A DNA stretch of 41,865 nucleotides from an uncultured Eubacterium sp. (GCA_947090545.1 CAMUPC010000008.1:1-41865); one strand, 5' to 3'. Positions 8,301 through 17,544 are shown, counted from the first letter of the stretch. Translations and numbers: made by a program. Notes: generated by a model from the sequence alone, not told the origin.

Positions 8301-9835
8301 CCCTGCTGCCTCCTATATACATAAATAGAATATACATCCCTCTCGTAAGAAGCTATCTTTTCAAAATTGTCATAGTCATGCAGGCAGGCAATATCCTGCA
8401 TTCTTTTGAACCGGTTTGGAATAATATACAAGATATATTCTGCTTCCGGCACACTGCACGATCGGCCGTACCATTCATTCCACACATCCAGGTTTGCATA
8501 CCGCAGCGGGTCAGCAAACATATAATTTGACCTTAAAATATACAAGTTGTCTTTGCTGAGTTCCTGAAAGCTGCTGCTGTTTCCATACAATAAGGTATTT
8601 CTTTTCACTGCAAGGTCAATCGCGCACAATGCCCCATTCGTCTTTGCCCAGGCATCCTCTACATCCTGCCTGATCTGATATTCGTGTTCGATCAGGTCGT
8701 CTATAGACTGCCTTGTGGTTCTCTCCCATTCAGCCTGCTTTGGCACGTAAAAGCAAAGGCACAGCACAGTCTGTATGCAAACAGCATAGAATGCAGCCTT
8801 CTGAAACCATCTATTTCCATCGATCCCGCTTTTTATTTCAAACATAAACTGCAAAACCATAAAGACGCCAAAGGTAAATCCATGCCACGGATAACCTCTC
8901 GAAAAAAAGGTAATAAATACCCAAAAACAGGCAAGCAAAAACACGGACACGGCAATAAAGCGCAGCCGTTTGATGCATACAGGCAGCACAAATAAAATGC
9001 ATACTGCCGTAACCACGCACATCACGGAAAAATTCCAAGGCAGCATGTTGACATGGTCCCATACAAGGTGGTCGGTACGAAACAGCCTGTCCCAAAAATC
9101 AGATCTTGCCTCATACCCCATAATCCCTTCCAGCGTTTCATAAGGAAAACATAAAAAATGGTAATTCCCGGCAAGATACCCAAGCGCAAACATGCAGATA
9201 AAAACAAGACATTTTTTCAGTTGTACTGCATAGTAAAGAAACATCTGCCTTATTTCATCGTCAGCCAATGCACAAAGCCCAAGCCCGGCGACTAAAAACA
9301 GGTTATACATTTTCCAGGAAACACAAAGCCCAAGCACCAGAAAAAAGAAATTCCAAATAAACACGCTTCTGCATCCCTTCCGGTATGCTAAGATTCCCCT
9401 CGTCATTAAAAGCAGGCATATGGCAAAAGTAAACATCGTAAACGGGATATCATAAAAGACTTTTCCATATCCATAATACCAAAACGAGCTAAACGCGGTA
9501 AGAAGGACTGCCAGGACATCTTCCCGATGCAGCGCCTTTTCTTTTTTTACGATAAAGTAATAAAAGTAAAACAAGCTTGCGATTGCAAAAGCCTGAAAAA
9601 ATAAGCAGATTATTTTCATCTGCATAGGAAGAAACGTCAGCAGCCCTGACAGGAAAATAAATAACGAAGAAAAACCGTCATGTGCCTTTAAATTAGCCTG
9701 CGCAAATCCAGCATAAGCACCGAAATCCGGCACTTGCCAGATGGATAAATAAAAATCCTTCATACATGCCAGATAAATGATGATGCATACGGAACACAAA
9801 ACCACATATGAGTTTTGCTGTATTTTTTTGTACAT
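8297..9835 (-). CDS. Polytopic membrane protein, GT-C-like
   Basis: A 512-residue membrane protein with about ten hydrophobic segments over residues 10-360 and a C-terminal soluble domain of about 130 residues. An acidic loop follows the first membrane segment (QVPDFGAYAGFAQANL), as in GT-C enzymes that use lipid-phosphate sugars, so an integral-membrane glycosyltransferase is a reasonable guess, not proven. I chose ATG 9835 (MYKKIQQNSY) because AAGGGG lies 8 bases upstream; the longer frame overlaps the preceding gene. Its stop overlaps the start of the next gene. Confidence 0.8.
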   Translation of the reverse strand: MYKKIQQNSYVVLCSVCIIIYLACMKDFYLSIWQVPDFGAYAGFAQANLKAHDGFSSLFIFLSGLLTFLPMQMKIICLFFQAFAIASLFYFYYFIVKKEKALHREDVLAVLLTAFSSFWYYGYGKVFYDIPFTMFTFAICLLLMTRGILAYRKGCRSVFIWNFFFLVLGLCVSWKMYNLFLVAGLGLCALADDEIRQMFLYYAVQLKKCLVFICMFALGYLAGNYHFLCFPYETLEGIMGYEARSDFWDRLFRTDHLVWDHVNMLPWNFSVMCVVTAVCILFVLPVCIKRLRFIAVSVFLLACFWVFITFFSRGYPWHGFTFGVFMVLQFMFEIKSGIDGNRWFQKAAFYAVCIQTVLCLCFYVPKQAEWERTTRQSIDDLIEHEYQIRQDVEDAWAKTNGALCAIDLAVKRNTLLYGNSSSFQELSKDNLYILRSNYMFADPLRYANLDVWNEWYGRSCSVPEAEYILYIIPNRFKRMQDIACLHDYDNFEKIASYERDVYSIYVYRRQQG

Positions 9836-9869
9836 TGTATCTGCCCCTTCTCTGTCGTTCTTACTATTT

Positions 9870-10475
9870 TTAAAACTGCACGATCGATTCCCACAGCTCA
9901 ATATATTTTAACTTTGTACAAACTGCATCAAACTCCAGACACTCTTTTTGTACCTGCCTGGCATATGCTTCTGTTTTCTCTGGCTGCCCTTGCAGTTCCG
10001 GCGATACAAGGCAGGTGTGGTATCCGAGCCCTTTTAAGTAAGACAGCCCTTCTTTATCCAATGGAATCCTGGTAAATGTATCTACCCATACCCAACGGGC
10101 TTTCCCTGCCATTGCTTTTGCCGTATCCATTCCTTCGTATTCAGAAAATCTGACAGACGTACGGTATTCTCCAAGGTCCGACAGCAGCTTCACCATCGGA
10201 AAAGAAGAGTCCAGGAAAAAAAATTGCCTAATCCCGTATTTTTCCAGCAATTCCAAAACCCTGTGTTCAATCCGCTCGCTTTTGATATTTAATATCATCG
10301 TTTTGTGATGGTATCTTTTTAAATATTCTTCAAAATCCTCCCCGTCTTTAAACGGATGGTGCTGGATATAGACCCTGCCGTCTGTCCTGTCCCTTAAATC
10401 AAGCTCTACGCCATAGGTACAAGGTACCTGGCAAAGTTCTTCTATGGTATTGACCCTATGTACGATATATTCCAT
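9870..10475 (-). CDS. Glycerophosphodiester phosphodiesterase-like TIM-barrel protein
   Basis: A 201-residue protein with the GDPD-family pattern: His6-Arg7 in VHRVN, Glu24-x-Asp26 in GVELDLR, and His39-His40 in IQHHP. In the family these bind the metal and attack the phosphodiester. It is shorter than typical bacterial GDPDs (about 240-300) and has no signal peptide, so it would act in the cytoplasm. In a glycan operon it might release or trim a glycerol-phosphate-type group; this is inference. It starts with a GGGAGGGG site and directly follows the GT2 gene. Confidence 0.7.
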   Translation of the reverse strand: MEYIVHRVNTIEELCQVPCTYGVELDLRDRTDGRVYIQHHPFKDGEDFEEYLKRYHHKTMILNIKSERIEHRVLELLEKYGIRQFFFLDSSFPMVKLLSDLGEYRTSVRFSEYEGMDTAKAMAGKARWVWVDTFTRIPLDKEGLSYLKGLGYHTCLVSPELQGQPEKTEAYARQVQKECLEFDAVCTKLKYIELWESIVQF

Positions 10476-11180
10476 TTAACCAATCCCCTCCCGCTTTAAA
10501 TTCCGACTGAAAGCAACCGTCCTTTTGATGAATTTCCATTTAGACAAAATCCCGCTGTTCCAATGGGATGCCCCGTGAATACGCTCTGGAAATGCCACGG
10601 AAAAACGCCGGATTTGCAGTCTTTGCATCCGTGCCATATACAGCGCGTACAAATCAAGTGAAAAATCCTTGGGCGGGTTTTCCCAGGTTTGAAAAAACTT
10701 ACGGCTGCATACATTCGGCTGTGCATTGATATCATAAAGCCTGGTTCCTAAATAGATACTTTCAAATATCCCCATTCCTGCTGTAAAAAAACGGTCAAAC
10801 AGACGCCTTCCAGTCCGTGTCCCTTTTACAAAAATCTGTTCACTGTCGTTATATTTTTCAATGATTTTCAAAGCCTTTAACAAGTCCGCCGGATCTGTCT
10901 GCATATCGGCATGTGTCCATCCTACGAAAGTCCCTGTGCATTCCCTCAGTCCCTGCACGATCCCATACCCATACCCCTGGTTGACGTCAATACGAATGCT
11001 TCTGGCAAACGGATATTTTGGCAGCAGGCTGGATAATACAGCAGGCGTAGTATCGCAAGATCCGTTGTCTACAAATACGACTTCTACATCCGGGCGGTTG
11101 ATTGCCTGGTGAAATCGCCTAAAAATCAACGGCAGGTTTTCTGCCTCGTTATAACAGGGAACTACAATTGACAACTTCAT
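10476..11180 (-). CDS. Family 2 glycosyltransferase (polyprenyl-phosphate sugar synthase type)
   Basis: A 234-residue GT2 with the classic opening KLSIVVPCYNEAENL, the nucleotide-binding VVFVDNGSCDTT and the HADMQTDP acidic motif, as in dolichyl-phosphate mannose/glucose synthases. It lacks the C-terminal membrane helices some relatives carry. It follows gtrA-like 11177-11584 with an ATGA overlap. The pair (membrane GtrA plus a GT2) is a known arrangement for making and flipping a lipid-phosphate sugar, which GT-C proteins in the same operon could use as donor. Confidence 0.9.
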   Translation of the reverse strand: MKLSIVVPCYNEAENLPLIFRRFHQAINRPDVEVVFVDNGSCDTTPAVLSSLLPKYPFARSIRIDVNQGYGYGIVQGLRECTGTFVGWTHADMQTDPADLLKALKIIEKYNDSEQIFVKGTRTGRRLFDRFFTAGMGIFESIYLGTRLYDINAQPNVCSRKFFQTWENPPKDFSLDLYALYMARMQRLQIRRFSVAFPERIHGASHWNSGILSKWKFIKRTVAFSRNLKREGIG

Positions 11181-11584
11181 TCTTTTTCACTCCTCCCTTT
11201 CGCGAATACAAAAAATTTCTGCCCAATAAAATTGATAACGGTACTGACTCCTGTCGCACACAAAAACCCTGCCTCATAAATCGGCACCATATAAAGCACA
11301 GCCTTATTGACTGACGCATTTAAAAAAGCTGAAAACAGGTATAAAAACGTATACTTTACAATTTCTCTTCCCGAAAAGCCTCTGCTTTCAAATGTCCAAA
11401 GCTTATTGATCACAAATCCAGCTACAGCGCCGCATACATAAGATACCGCCTTCGCTGTTAAAAGATGGAATCCAGCCCTGAGCAAAACGGTATAAGCGAT
11501 TCCATCTACCAGCACTGCGTTTCCGCCTCCGATAAGAAACCGAAACAATTCCTTTTTCTGTACCCTATTCCTGCACTGTTCCAT
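11177..11584 (-). CDS. GtrA family membrane protein
   Basis: A protein of about 135 residues with four hydrophobic segments and the GtrA pattern: FLIGGGNAVLVD near the N terminus and FVINKLWTF between helices 2 and 3. GtrA proteins are thought to flip lipid-phosphate sugars across the membrane. I chose ATG 11584 over TTG 11590 because GGGAG is better placed for it. The start overlaps the end of the HAD gene, and the stop overlaps the GT2 start. Confidence 0.88.
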   Translation of the reverse strand: MEQCRNRVQKKELFRFLIGGGNAVLVDGIAYTVLLRAGFHLLTAKAVSYVCGAVAGFVINKLWTFESRGFSGREIVKYTFLYLFSAFLNASVNKAVLYMVPIYEAGFLCATGVSTVINFIGQKFFVFAKGRSEKE

Positions 11585-12239
11585 GTTCAATCACTCCCAT
11601 GCATTCTTCAAACATCCGCGTTTCTTTACCTGGACTGAATAACAACCGGTACATTCCTGCTGCCAGCGCGCCCTCCATATCTTTTTTTCGGTCATCCCCA
11701 ACCATAACAGCCTCCCATGGATGCAGCCCAAGCTTTTGAAAAACAAGTCCAAACATCGCCCTGTCCGGTTTTTCCCTTCCGGCTTCTTCACTTGTCACAA
11801 GCACGTCGATATACGGTCCGATTCCAAGCCGCTGGATTTTACGATGCTGGATATGCGCCGTCAAATCCGTCAATAACGCAATCTGCACCTGCCGTTCTTT
11901 TAATTCCCGAAACAACGGCAGCACATAAGGAAACAACTCCATGTATTTTAACATCGCGTTCCAATAAAGATCATACATTTCCAATGCAAGCTCTGCGGGC
12001 TTTTGTCCCAGCAGTTCCAAAAATACCTGTGCGTACAGCATCCGGTTATGGGAAGCCGCTACACTGCCAAGGCGCTTTTTTACCGTCTCTTTTGCACTGC
12101 CATATAGCTGGTTAAATTCTTTTTCTTCTAACCCATAGCGTTTCAGGCAGTAATTTCTTAACTTTCCTTGTGCATACAGGTCACAGGACTGGTAATCATA
12201 TAACGTCCCGTCCAAATCAAATACTACTGCCCTGACCAT
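11565..12239 (-). CDS. HAD-superfamily phosphatase
   Basis: A 224-residue HAD hydrolase with all four motifs: FDLDGT (Asp8 nucleophile, Asp10 acid), LTDLT, the Lys in REKPD, and VMVGDDRKKD. The helical C1 cap between motifs I and II fits the YjjG/phosphoglycolate-phosphatase-like group. The substrate is unknown. In this operon it could dephosphorylate heptose 1,7-bisphosphate (canonical GmhB is absent) or a product of the aldolase branch; both are inference. It starts with AGGAGG. Confidence 0.85.
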   Translation of the reverse strand: MVRAVVFDLDGTLYDYQSCDLYAQGKLRNYCLKRYGLEEKEFNQLYGSAKETVKKRLGSVAASHNRMLYAQVFLELLGQKPAELALEMYDLYWNAMLKYMELFPYVLPLFRELKERQVQIALLTDLTAHIQHRKIQRLGIGPYIDVLVTSEEAGREKPDRAMFGLVFQKLGLHPWEAVMVGDDRKKDMEGALAAGMYRLLFSPGKETRMFEECMGVIEHGTVQE

Positions 12240-12242
12240 GCT

Positions 12243-12814
12243 TTACCCTCCTGCTGCCTTCTTTTTTTGTACTTTATCCTTCATTTCGTTGTACGTCTCC
12301 AACGATCCGGTCACTTCCCCAAGCGGTTTGCATACTGCCGTTACGAACTTTGCTTTCCATGTCGGTACAAAGGCGTGTCCTTCTTTTTTAAGAACCCCTG
12401 TCTCAACTGCGTCATGCATTCGCTTTTCAAAGATTTCTGTGGAAAATACTTCTTTGATCTCTTGCGGGCTCACTTCACCGATGTCGGATGCATAAAACGC
12501 AATATGGTAGGAAATACTGCGGTCTATAAACGTAGGCCCAAAAACGGCAAGCAGTAAAATCCCCATAAAATATACAAGCCCAGCCATGCCTATCGAAAAA
12601 CTGTCAAATAACCCCCTGCCTGCTTTCCAAAGCAGTACGCAGCATCCCAGGACAGTAATAATCGCTATTGCAATCGATGCTGTAAAAATAATCGGGTCAG
12701 CAGCAATCCTTACGTAAAGGCTGACCAGGCATATATAAGACACAATCGCCAGTACCCCCCCCAGAGGAAAAATACCACCTTTTTGCACTCCCTGCTTCCA
12801 CAGTTACGCTTCAT
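12243..12814 (-). CDS. Phase-variable small membrane protein with cytoplasmic tail (frame-broken near start)
   Basis: As written, the readable frame runs from a GTG at 12788 to 12243 (181 codons) with only a weak binding site. A better start is the ATG at 12814, preceded by GAAGGA. From it the frame reads MKRNCGSRECKKVVFFLWGG and, with eight Gs, stops after 34 residues. With nine Gs it would run straight into VLAIVSYICLVSLYVRI and give a protein of about 190 residues with a complete first membrane helix. There are three to four hydrophobic segments, then a tail of about 85 residues (DRSISYHIAFYASDIGEVS...) that may be a small helical or winged-helix domain. Function is not recognised. Confidence 0.7.
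12755..12762 (-). repeat. Poly-G tract, 8 Gs (predicted OFF)
   Basis: Coding strand: CTCT, eight Gs, TACTGG. The tract starts about 17 codons after the best start (12814), a typical place for a translational switch. Nine Gs restore the long frame. Confidence 0.88.
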
Positions 12815-12833
12815 CCGATCCATCCTTCTTTCT

Positions 12834-14921
12834 TTATAGTTCTCCCCGCATCTTCGCACTGATGCACATTAAAAAGACCAGCTCCAAAATGCCTTCCATA
12901 TCGTTTGACGCTGTAAGCCTTTCTCCTGTAATCTCCTCTAGCTGTGGAACCAGGCTGGACGCCGTTTCTGCTAAATCCAGCCTGTGCCCGCAAAAAGCTG
13001 CTGCCTCTATATCCAGCGTCTGCCTTTTTAAATCCTGGGAATAATCATGTGCTGCCGCTATGCCAAGGGCATCCAGCAGATCCACCAATGCATCCATATC
13101 CAACGCGGCACTGACCGTAATACACAGGCTCATCTGTACTACATGATCTTCTTCCATATAGTCTTTCAGTGTACTGTCATAATATCTGATCCATACGTCA
13201 GCATATGCCTTCTGCGGATAAATGTACTTTTTGGCATCTTCCATGCGGCATGTAATCTGGCGCAGCACTTCCTCTTTTGTATAGCCTCTGTGCAGCGCGT
13301 CCCTTTGAATTTTCCAATACCGCCTTAAGGATTCATCTACATCCATATACACCTTAAGGTCCAGGTATTTCCTCGCCTGCGGCAGATACATTGCATGAAG
13401 CCCGCACAGCATCACATAGCTTTTTGGCTTCATTCTTTTTGCACCTGTAAACCTCCCCGTATCATGGTCATATTCCACCCGCCGTACGGCATTTCCCGTG
13501 CGGAGCTGCTTTAGATCCTTTGCCTGTCGGTACAGGTAATTCGCTTTTGGGTTCAGGTGCGTAAATTCCTGCCATTGCTGGTCACCTCTTTCCCAACGGT
13601 GGTCGCCGTCTCCCTCAATATACAAAAGGCTCCCTTCACCAAGCAAACGCTTTACCAATTCAATCAGCGTGCTTTTCCCTGTGCCGCTGTCCCCTGCAAT
13701 CCCGATGGTAAAAGGCACGTTGCGGCGCTTATATAAAGAATTGCTCGAAATTCCAAGCTGGTACATCGAATATACAATATAAGCCAACGCCGCAGACAAT
13801 AATGTAAAGCTAAGGTTTCTCCATGCCTCAGCCTCTATCTTGAGCCACGACAAATCTATCAGCAGGCAGCGCAGGTCTGTCATGCCGCGATTGTGAAAAA
13901 ATACAAAGTAAGCCAAGTATAGTATATTCAAAAACAGATAAACCGTTATATTCTTATATTTTCCAAGGTCAACCGACATAAAGAAAAAAGCAATATACGG
14001 CACCACCCAGACATACCAGCCCGGCATCGGCGGACAAAATACAAGAAACACAGCAAATACCATACCGCACATGCTCAAAAAAAGGCTGCGGTTCATCCGG
14101 TGAATGCTGAATGCTGACAAATATAACAGCAATACGGCGCCAGCCGCTACATAAACCTCTACGAAAGCAAACCGGAACGTTACATACGTAATAGCGCTCT
14201 GCTCCTCATTCAGCAGTACCATCGAACAAAACCCATCTGACCAAAACAAAAGCATCCCGGCAACGGTGCCTGCTATACAGCCTGCCGCGACTGTGGACGC
14301 ACTTCGTATGCCGTCTCTTTTATGCAGGTACATAAATATGAGCGGCAGCACTGCAAGGACATGCAGCTTCGTTAATAGTGCAAGGGTTAAAAACGCCATA
14401 CCCTTAAGGCTGCGCCAGCGCTCTTTTGAGGAAAAATAATACACAGAGCCAAGTAAAAACACCGTCGGTATCAAATCCAACTGCCCATGCATATATACCG
14501 CATACAAAACAACCGGCGACGCAAACCATACCACTGCTGCATAGCGCCGTTTCATCGGAAGCAGCTTTACCAGAAAATGCAGGCCAACAAAATCCAGCAG
14601 AAAGCTCGGCAGCTTAAACAACAGGTTTTTCCAAAACACCGACGATACACCAAGCAGCCTCGTAAATGCCGCTCCTGCCGCCTGCACAAACAGCATCCCA
14701 GGCGGATAAGGAAATGCATTGGCTGTCCCTGCCTTCCAAAAAACTTCATACGGATTGCCGCCGTTTTTCAAAAACGACTCCACAAACGGCACAAACAGGT
14801 GATCCTGGTAATCTGAGGAAAACAGTCCCATCAGAATCAGCTTTAGTACTGACATTGCGCCTATAAAAATGGAATACTTATCTATATGGATTTGTTTGTT
14901 ACAATCCCTGCATTCCATCAT
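12834..14921 (-). CDS. GT-C-like membrane domain fused to a uridine-kinase/PRK-type kinase
   Basis: About 695 residues. Residues 1-395 contain about ten membrane segments with an acidic first loop (SSDYQDHLFVPFVE, then NPYEVFW), as in mannosyltransferase-like GT-C proteins. Residues 400-690 are a soluble P-loop kinase of the uridine kinase/phosphoribulokinase type: Walker A GIAGDSGTGKST at about 406-417, YIEGDGDHRWERGD, and THLNPKANYL. I know kinases with the WER and THLNP motifs as uridine-kinase-like; the acceptor is unknown. I chose ATG 14921 (GGAG 7 bases upstream); it overlaps the nucleotidyltransferase end. The fusion implies that a phosphorylated substrate is made at the membrane next to a transferase, which is inference. 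Confidence 0.85.
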   Translation of the reverse strand: MMECRDCNKQIHIDKYSIFIGAMSVLKLILMGLFSSDYQDHLFVPFVESFLKNGGNPYEVFWKAGTANAFPYPPGMLFVQAAGAAFTRLLGVSSVFWKNLLFKLPSFLLDFVGLHFLVKLLPMKRRYAAVVWFASPVVLYAVYMHGQLDLIPTVFLLGSVYYFSSKERWRSLKGMAFLTLALLTKLHVLAVLPLIFMYLHKRDGIRSASTVAAGCIAGTVAGMLLFWSDGFCSMVLLNEEQSAITYVTFRFAFVEVYVAAGAVLLLYLSAFSIHRMNRSLFLSMCGMVFAVFLVFCPPMPGWYVWVVPYIAFFFMSVDLGKYKNITVYLFLNILYLAYFVFFHNRGMTDLRCLLIDLSWLKIEAEAWRNLSFTLLSAALAYIVYSMYQLGISSNSLYKRRNVPFTIGIAGDSGTGKSTLIELVKRLLGEGSLLYIEGDGDHRWERGDQQWQEFTHLNPKANYLYRQAKDLKQLRTGNAVRRVEYDHDTGRFTGAKRMKPKSYVMLCGLHAMYLPQARKYLDLKVYMDVDESLRRYWKIQRDALHRGYTKEEVLRQITCRMEDAKKYIYPQKAYADVWIRYYDSTLKDYMEEDHVVQMSLCITVSAALDMDALVDLLDALGIAAAHDYSQDLKRQTLDIEAAAFCGHRLDLAETASSLVPQLEEITGERLTASNDMEGILELVFLMCISAKMRGEL

Positions 14922-15732
14922 CTGTTTTCTCCGGCAGAAAGCCTTTGGAAAAGACAAACTCTTTCCAATATTGTATTGTTGCCATATAATCCTCATAATC
15001 TTTCGGCGTTCCCCATCCAAGATACCTGCTGATCTCAAATACGCGTGCATCCAACCCTAACTCTATCGCGTGACAAATCGCTTGATCTACATAAAATTCT
15101 CCATGAATCCGGTCATTTTCTGCAATCATCTTTTCCGCAGCTTCCACAAAATACGAACCATGACGAAACCAGAATGCAGATACGATGGCATGATCTTCCA
15201 TCGGCGTGTCAGAAATTGCTTTCTTCACAGAAATCCTGGTAATCCGGTTGTCTTGATCAGCATCTACCCATCCGTATGCATCAGGATGTGCTAATACTGC
15301 TTCATGATGGCGGTAAGTAAATACGATCACATCGCATTGCTGTGCCAGCTTCCAAAACATTGGCTCTTCAAATACCATTCCATTGTCGCATCCGGCAATC
15401 AGCAGTTCATCCATACCATCGATTTTTTCTTTTGCAGCAAGACACGTACATGCCTGCCCTTCGGTAAGACGATCAAGCGTAAGAAACGATGCATTTGGAA
15501 AATATTGAGCAATTTCCTGTTCGATTCCATCCGCCTTATGAAAGGAACGGTCAATAAAGGTAATATTTCCACCGTCCGGTTCTCTTCCGGGCAAATCCAT
15601 AGCTGCACAAACAACCATCGGGAATGCTTTTCCGCTGCGCCTGTCTGTCAAAGGCAGCACAGGTTTATGTACTTGATAGCCTGCATCCAAAAATCTCTGT
15701 CCGGCACCAGCCATCGGTATGATAATGTTCAT
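14899..15732 (-). CDS. Sugar-phosphate nucleotidyltransferase-like protein (second of a pair)
   Basis: A 277-residue NTP-transferase fold protein. The glycine loop is IIPMAGAGQRF, a variant of GGxGTRL, followed by KPVLPL. IAGCDNGMVF carries the metal-binding Asp, and YLGWGTPKDYEDY is the C-terminal WGTP motif. It therefore probably activates a phosphorylated small sugar or polyol to an NDP derivative. It shares its general plan with its neighbour at 15729-16508 (ATGA overlap), so two different activated donors are likely. The substrate cannot be told from the sequence. Confidence 0.82.
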   Translation of the reverse strand: MNIIIPMAGAGQRFLDAGYQVHKPVLPLTDRRSGKAFPMVVCAAMDLPGREPDGGNITFIDRSFHKADGIEQEIAQYFPNASFLTLDRLTEGQACTCLAAKEKIDGMDELLIAGCDNGMVFEEPMFWKLAQQCDVIVFTYRHHEAVLAHPDAYGWVDADQDNRITRISVKKAISDTPMEDHAIVSAFWFRHGSYFVEAAEKMIAENDRIHGEFYVDQAICHAIELGLDARVFEISRYLGWGTPKDYEDYMATIQYWKEFVFSKGFLPEKTDDGMQGL

Positions 15733-16508
15733 CGTTCAAACCTCCTTGTACTTTCCGTCCAGAACAAATAATCCTGCAAATCCCGCGGTGTTCCCCACTG
15801 GCAAAACTTGTCCACATTGACAGGAACCCAGACCTTTAAGCCATCTTCTACCATAAAGTTATATGGCAGGCTTGCATAATACTCCCCATTTAATGTCTGT
15901 CCGCTGTCCACGAGTTTTTGGCAGTACTGTTTCATAACAGCGCCTGATTTAAAATAATATACGCCCGGTGAATGCCTTGCTTTCGTTTTATCCTTTTCAA
16001 ACGAATATTTTTCACGTATCTCAATCAAATAATCCTCTTCATCAACAAGGCAGGATGCATAATAATTCTTATGGATCAAAAGGTGCGGATGAAAGCCGCT
16101 GTAACAAGGAATGCACCCGTCACAATCTTTTGCCGTCACCTGTTTCACAAACGCAGGATAATCCCATGTCATATAAAAATCACAATAGTTAATGATACAC
16201 GCACGCTCATCCTCTATATAGCCTTCTGCTTTCAATACATCAAATACCGGCCCTTTTTTAACCCAATCCTCAATGGCAAAGATCTTTGCAGACGGTGCAA
16301 TTTCCAGCAGCTTTGCACGCATCTGCGGGTCGTTTGTAAGATGCTCTTTTCTGCATATAAATAAAAAGTCCTGCTCTCCTTCATACATTCCTTTTACAAT
16401 CCACTGCAACATCGGCATCCCCTGTACTTCAATCAATGGTTTTAGATTCCGATAGCCAGCAGCTACGAACCTGGAGCCATATCCAGTCATCGGTATGATA
16501 ATTTTCAT
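15729..16508 (-). CDS. Sugar-phosphate nucleotidyltransferase-like protein (first of a pair)
   Basis: A 259-residue NTP-transferase fold protein: IIPMTGYGSRF glycine loop, KPLIEV, INYCDFYMTWD around the metal-binding Asp, and FCQWGTPRDLQDY near the C terminus. It is preceded by AAGGAGA and lies 10 bases after the class II aldolase. The aldolase, two nucleotidyltransferases and the kinase fusion are consecutive, suggesting one small-molecule activation branch (inference). One of the pair might instead serve as the heptose-1-phosphate guanylyltransferase that the GmhA/HddA pathway needs. Confidence 0.82.
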   Translation of the reverse strand: MKIIIPMTGYGSRFVAAGYRNLKPLIEVQGMPMLQWIVKGMYEGEQDFLFICRKEHLTNDPQMRAKLLEIAPSAKIFAIEDWVKKGPVFDVLKAEGYIEDERACIINYCDFYMTWDYPAFVKQVTAKDCDGCIPCYSGFHPHLLIHKNYYASCLVDEEDYLIEIREKYSFEKDKTKARHSPGVYYFKSGAVMKQYCQKLVDSGQTLNGEYYASLPYNFMVEDGLKVWVPVNVDKFCQWGTPRDLQDYLFWTESTRRFER

Positions 16509-16518
16509 AATTGTCTCC

Positions 16519-17544
16519 TTATGTTAACTTTTTCCGGTATGTTTCAGCCTCCCAGCCTAACAAAAAATCCTGTTCCTGCAAAGACAGCAGGTTACATGAG
16601 TGTTTTGCATTCATCTTTGCCGTCTGTGCCGCGAAGCTCAGCACGCTTTGGATCTCCAGCGCCTTTTTAACCGAGTCCGCATGGATATACAGCTCACTTC
16701 GATAAGCAATCAGAACCGGGCTGCCATGCTTTTTGCAGAATTGTTCATACTTCTCAACATTCCATTTCTCGCCTGCATCATACATACGTTTTCCTAAGAA
16801 CACGACACAATCCGGGCAAAATGCAAACTCCCACACTTTTCCTAGTGTCTTAACCGCTTCCCATACATTCCCGTCTGTAACACGCCATACCATCCCGCTT
16901 CCAATTGCACGATACAATTCCGTAACGGTAAAATACGCTGATAAGTCCATATGCAAATACGCTGCAATCCGCTGGGCCACCTTTTCCGTAATATTCACCG
17001 CCTCATCCGCGGTACGTGCACTTACAAGCAGCCCATGATTTTGGAGAAATACAATTTGTGTATTCCTGCCATTTTCCTTATATTTTTGAAAAAAACAGCT
17101 TGCAAGCCTAACACCTGGTGTTGCATAAGGAATGATCAACGCATCTGGAAACAATTCTTTCAGCGTGTCCATCCCATCGCTGCGGCTTGTAAGTACGTTC
17201 ACTGTAATCGGATGTGTATGCAGCGTATACCTGCCGGATGCTATCGCATGTAAAAACGTCTCAATAGATGGTGCTCCGCCTTCTATAAAAGCCTCCTGCA
17301 AAAGCTGTTTCGCATCCTCCTGCGTCATGCTGGACAGATCTTTCCAATCGGCAAATGCCTGCACAATCATCTGTGGATTAACCACAGCATATCCAGAAGT
17401 TTCCCGAACATCTGCCAACTGTACGCCGGAAGCCTTTACCAGCATACGGCCTTTTGCCATTTTATACGCTGTATTGCCGCCGCCTGCCTGCACCAAATCC
17501 TCCCGCATTCCCGCATATTTCGACATTTCAATAAAACCCTTCAT
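16519..17544 (-). CDS. Class II aldolase/adducin family protein
   Basis: A 341-residue protein. Residues 1-225 have the class II aldolase pattern: GGGNTAYK and MLVKASG (phosphate binding), HTHPITVN and LQNHGLL (zinc-binding histidines), and YATPG. A C-terminal extension of about 115 residues (FCPDCVVFLG...) resembles the aldolase part of RhaD/YuxG-type proteins. The family splits or isomerises phosphorylated sugars, often giving dihydroxyacetone phosphate or glycolaldehyde-type pieces. In a glycan operon it may make an unusual short-chain sugar or polyol phosphate (inference). GGGAGG precedes the start. Confidence 0.85.
   Translation of the reverse strand: MKGFIEMSKYAGMREDLVQAGGGNTAYKMAKGRMLVKASGVQLADVRETSGYAVVNPQMIVQAFADWKDLSSMTQEDAKQLLQEAFIEGGAPSIETFLHAIASGRYTLHTHPITVNVLTSRSDGMDTLKELFPDALIIPYATPGVRLASCFFQKYKENGRNTQIVFLQNHGLLVSARTADEAVNITEKVAQRIAAYLHMDLSAYFTVTELYRAIGSGMVWRVTDGNVWEAVKTLGKVWEFAFCPDCVVFLGKRMYDAGEKWNVEKYEQFCKKHGSPVLIAYRSELYIHADSVKKALEIQSVLSFAAQTAKMNAKHSCNLLSLQEQDFLLGWEAETYRKKLT

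Noticed and set aside
7946..12762. The two 8-G frame breaks as simple sequencing errors
   Set aside because: Not excluded, but all four G runs of this size fall in one operon and share the nine-G reading frame, so real length variation is favoured over unrelated errors.
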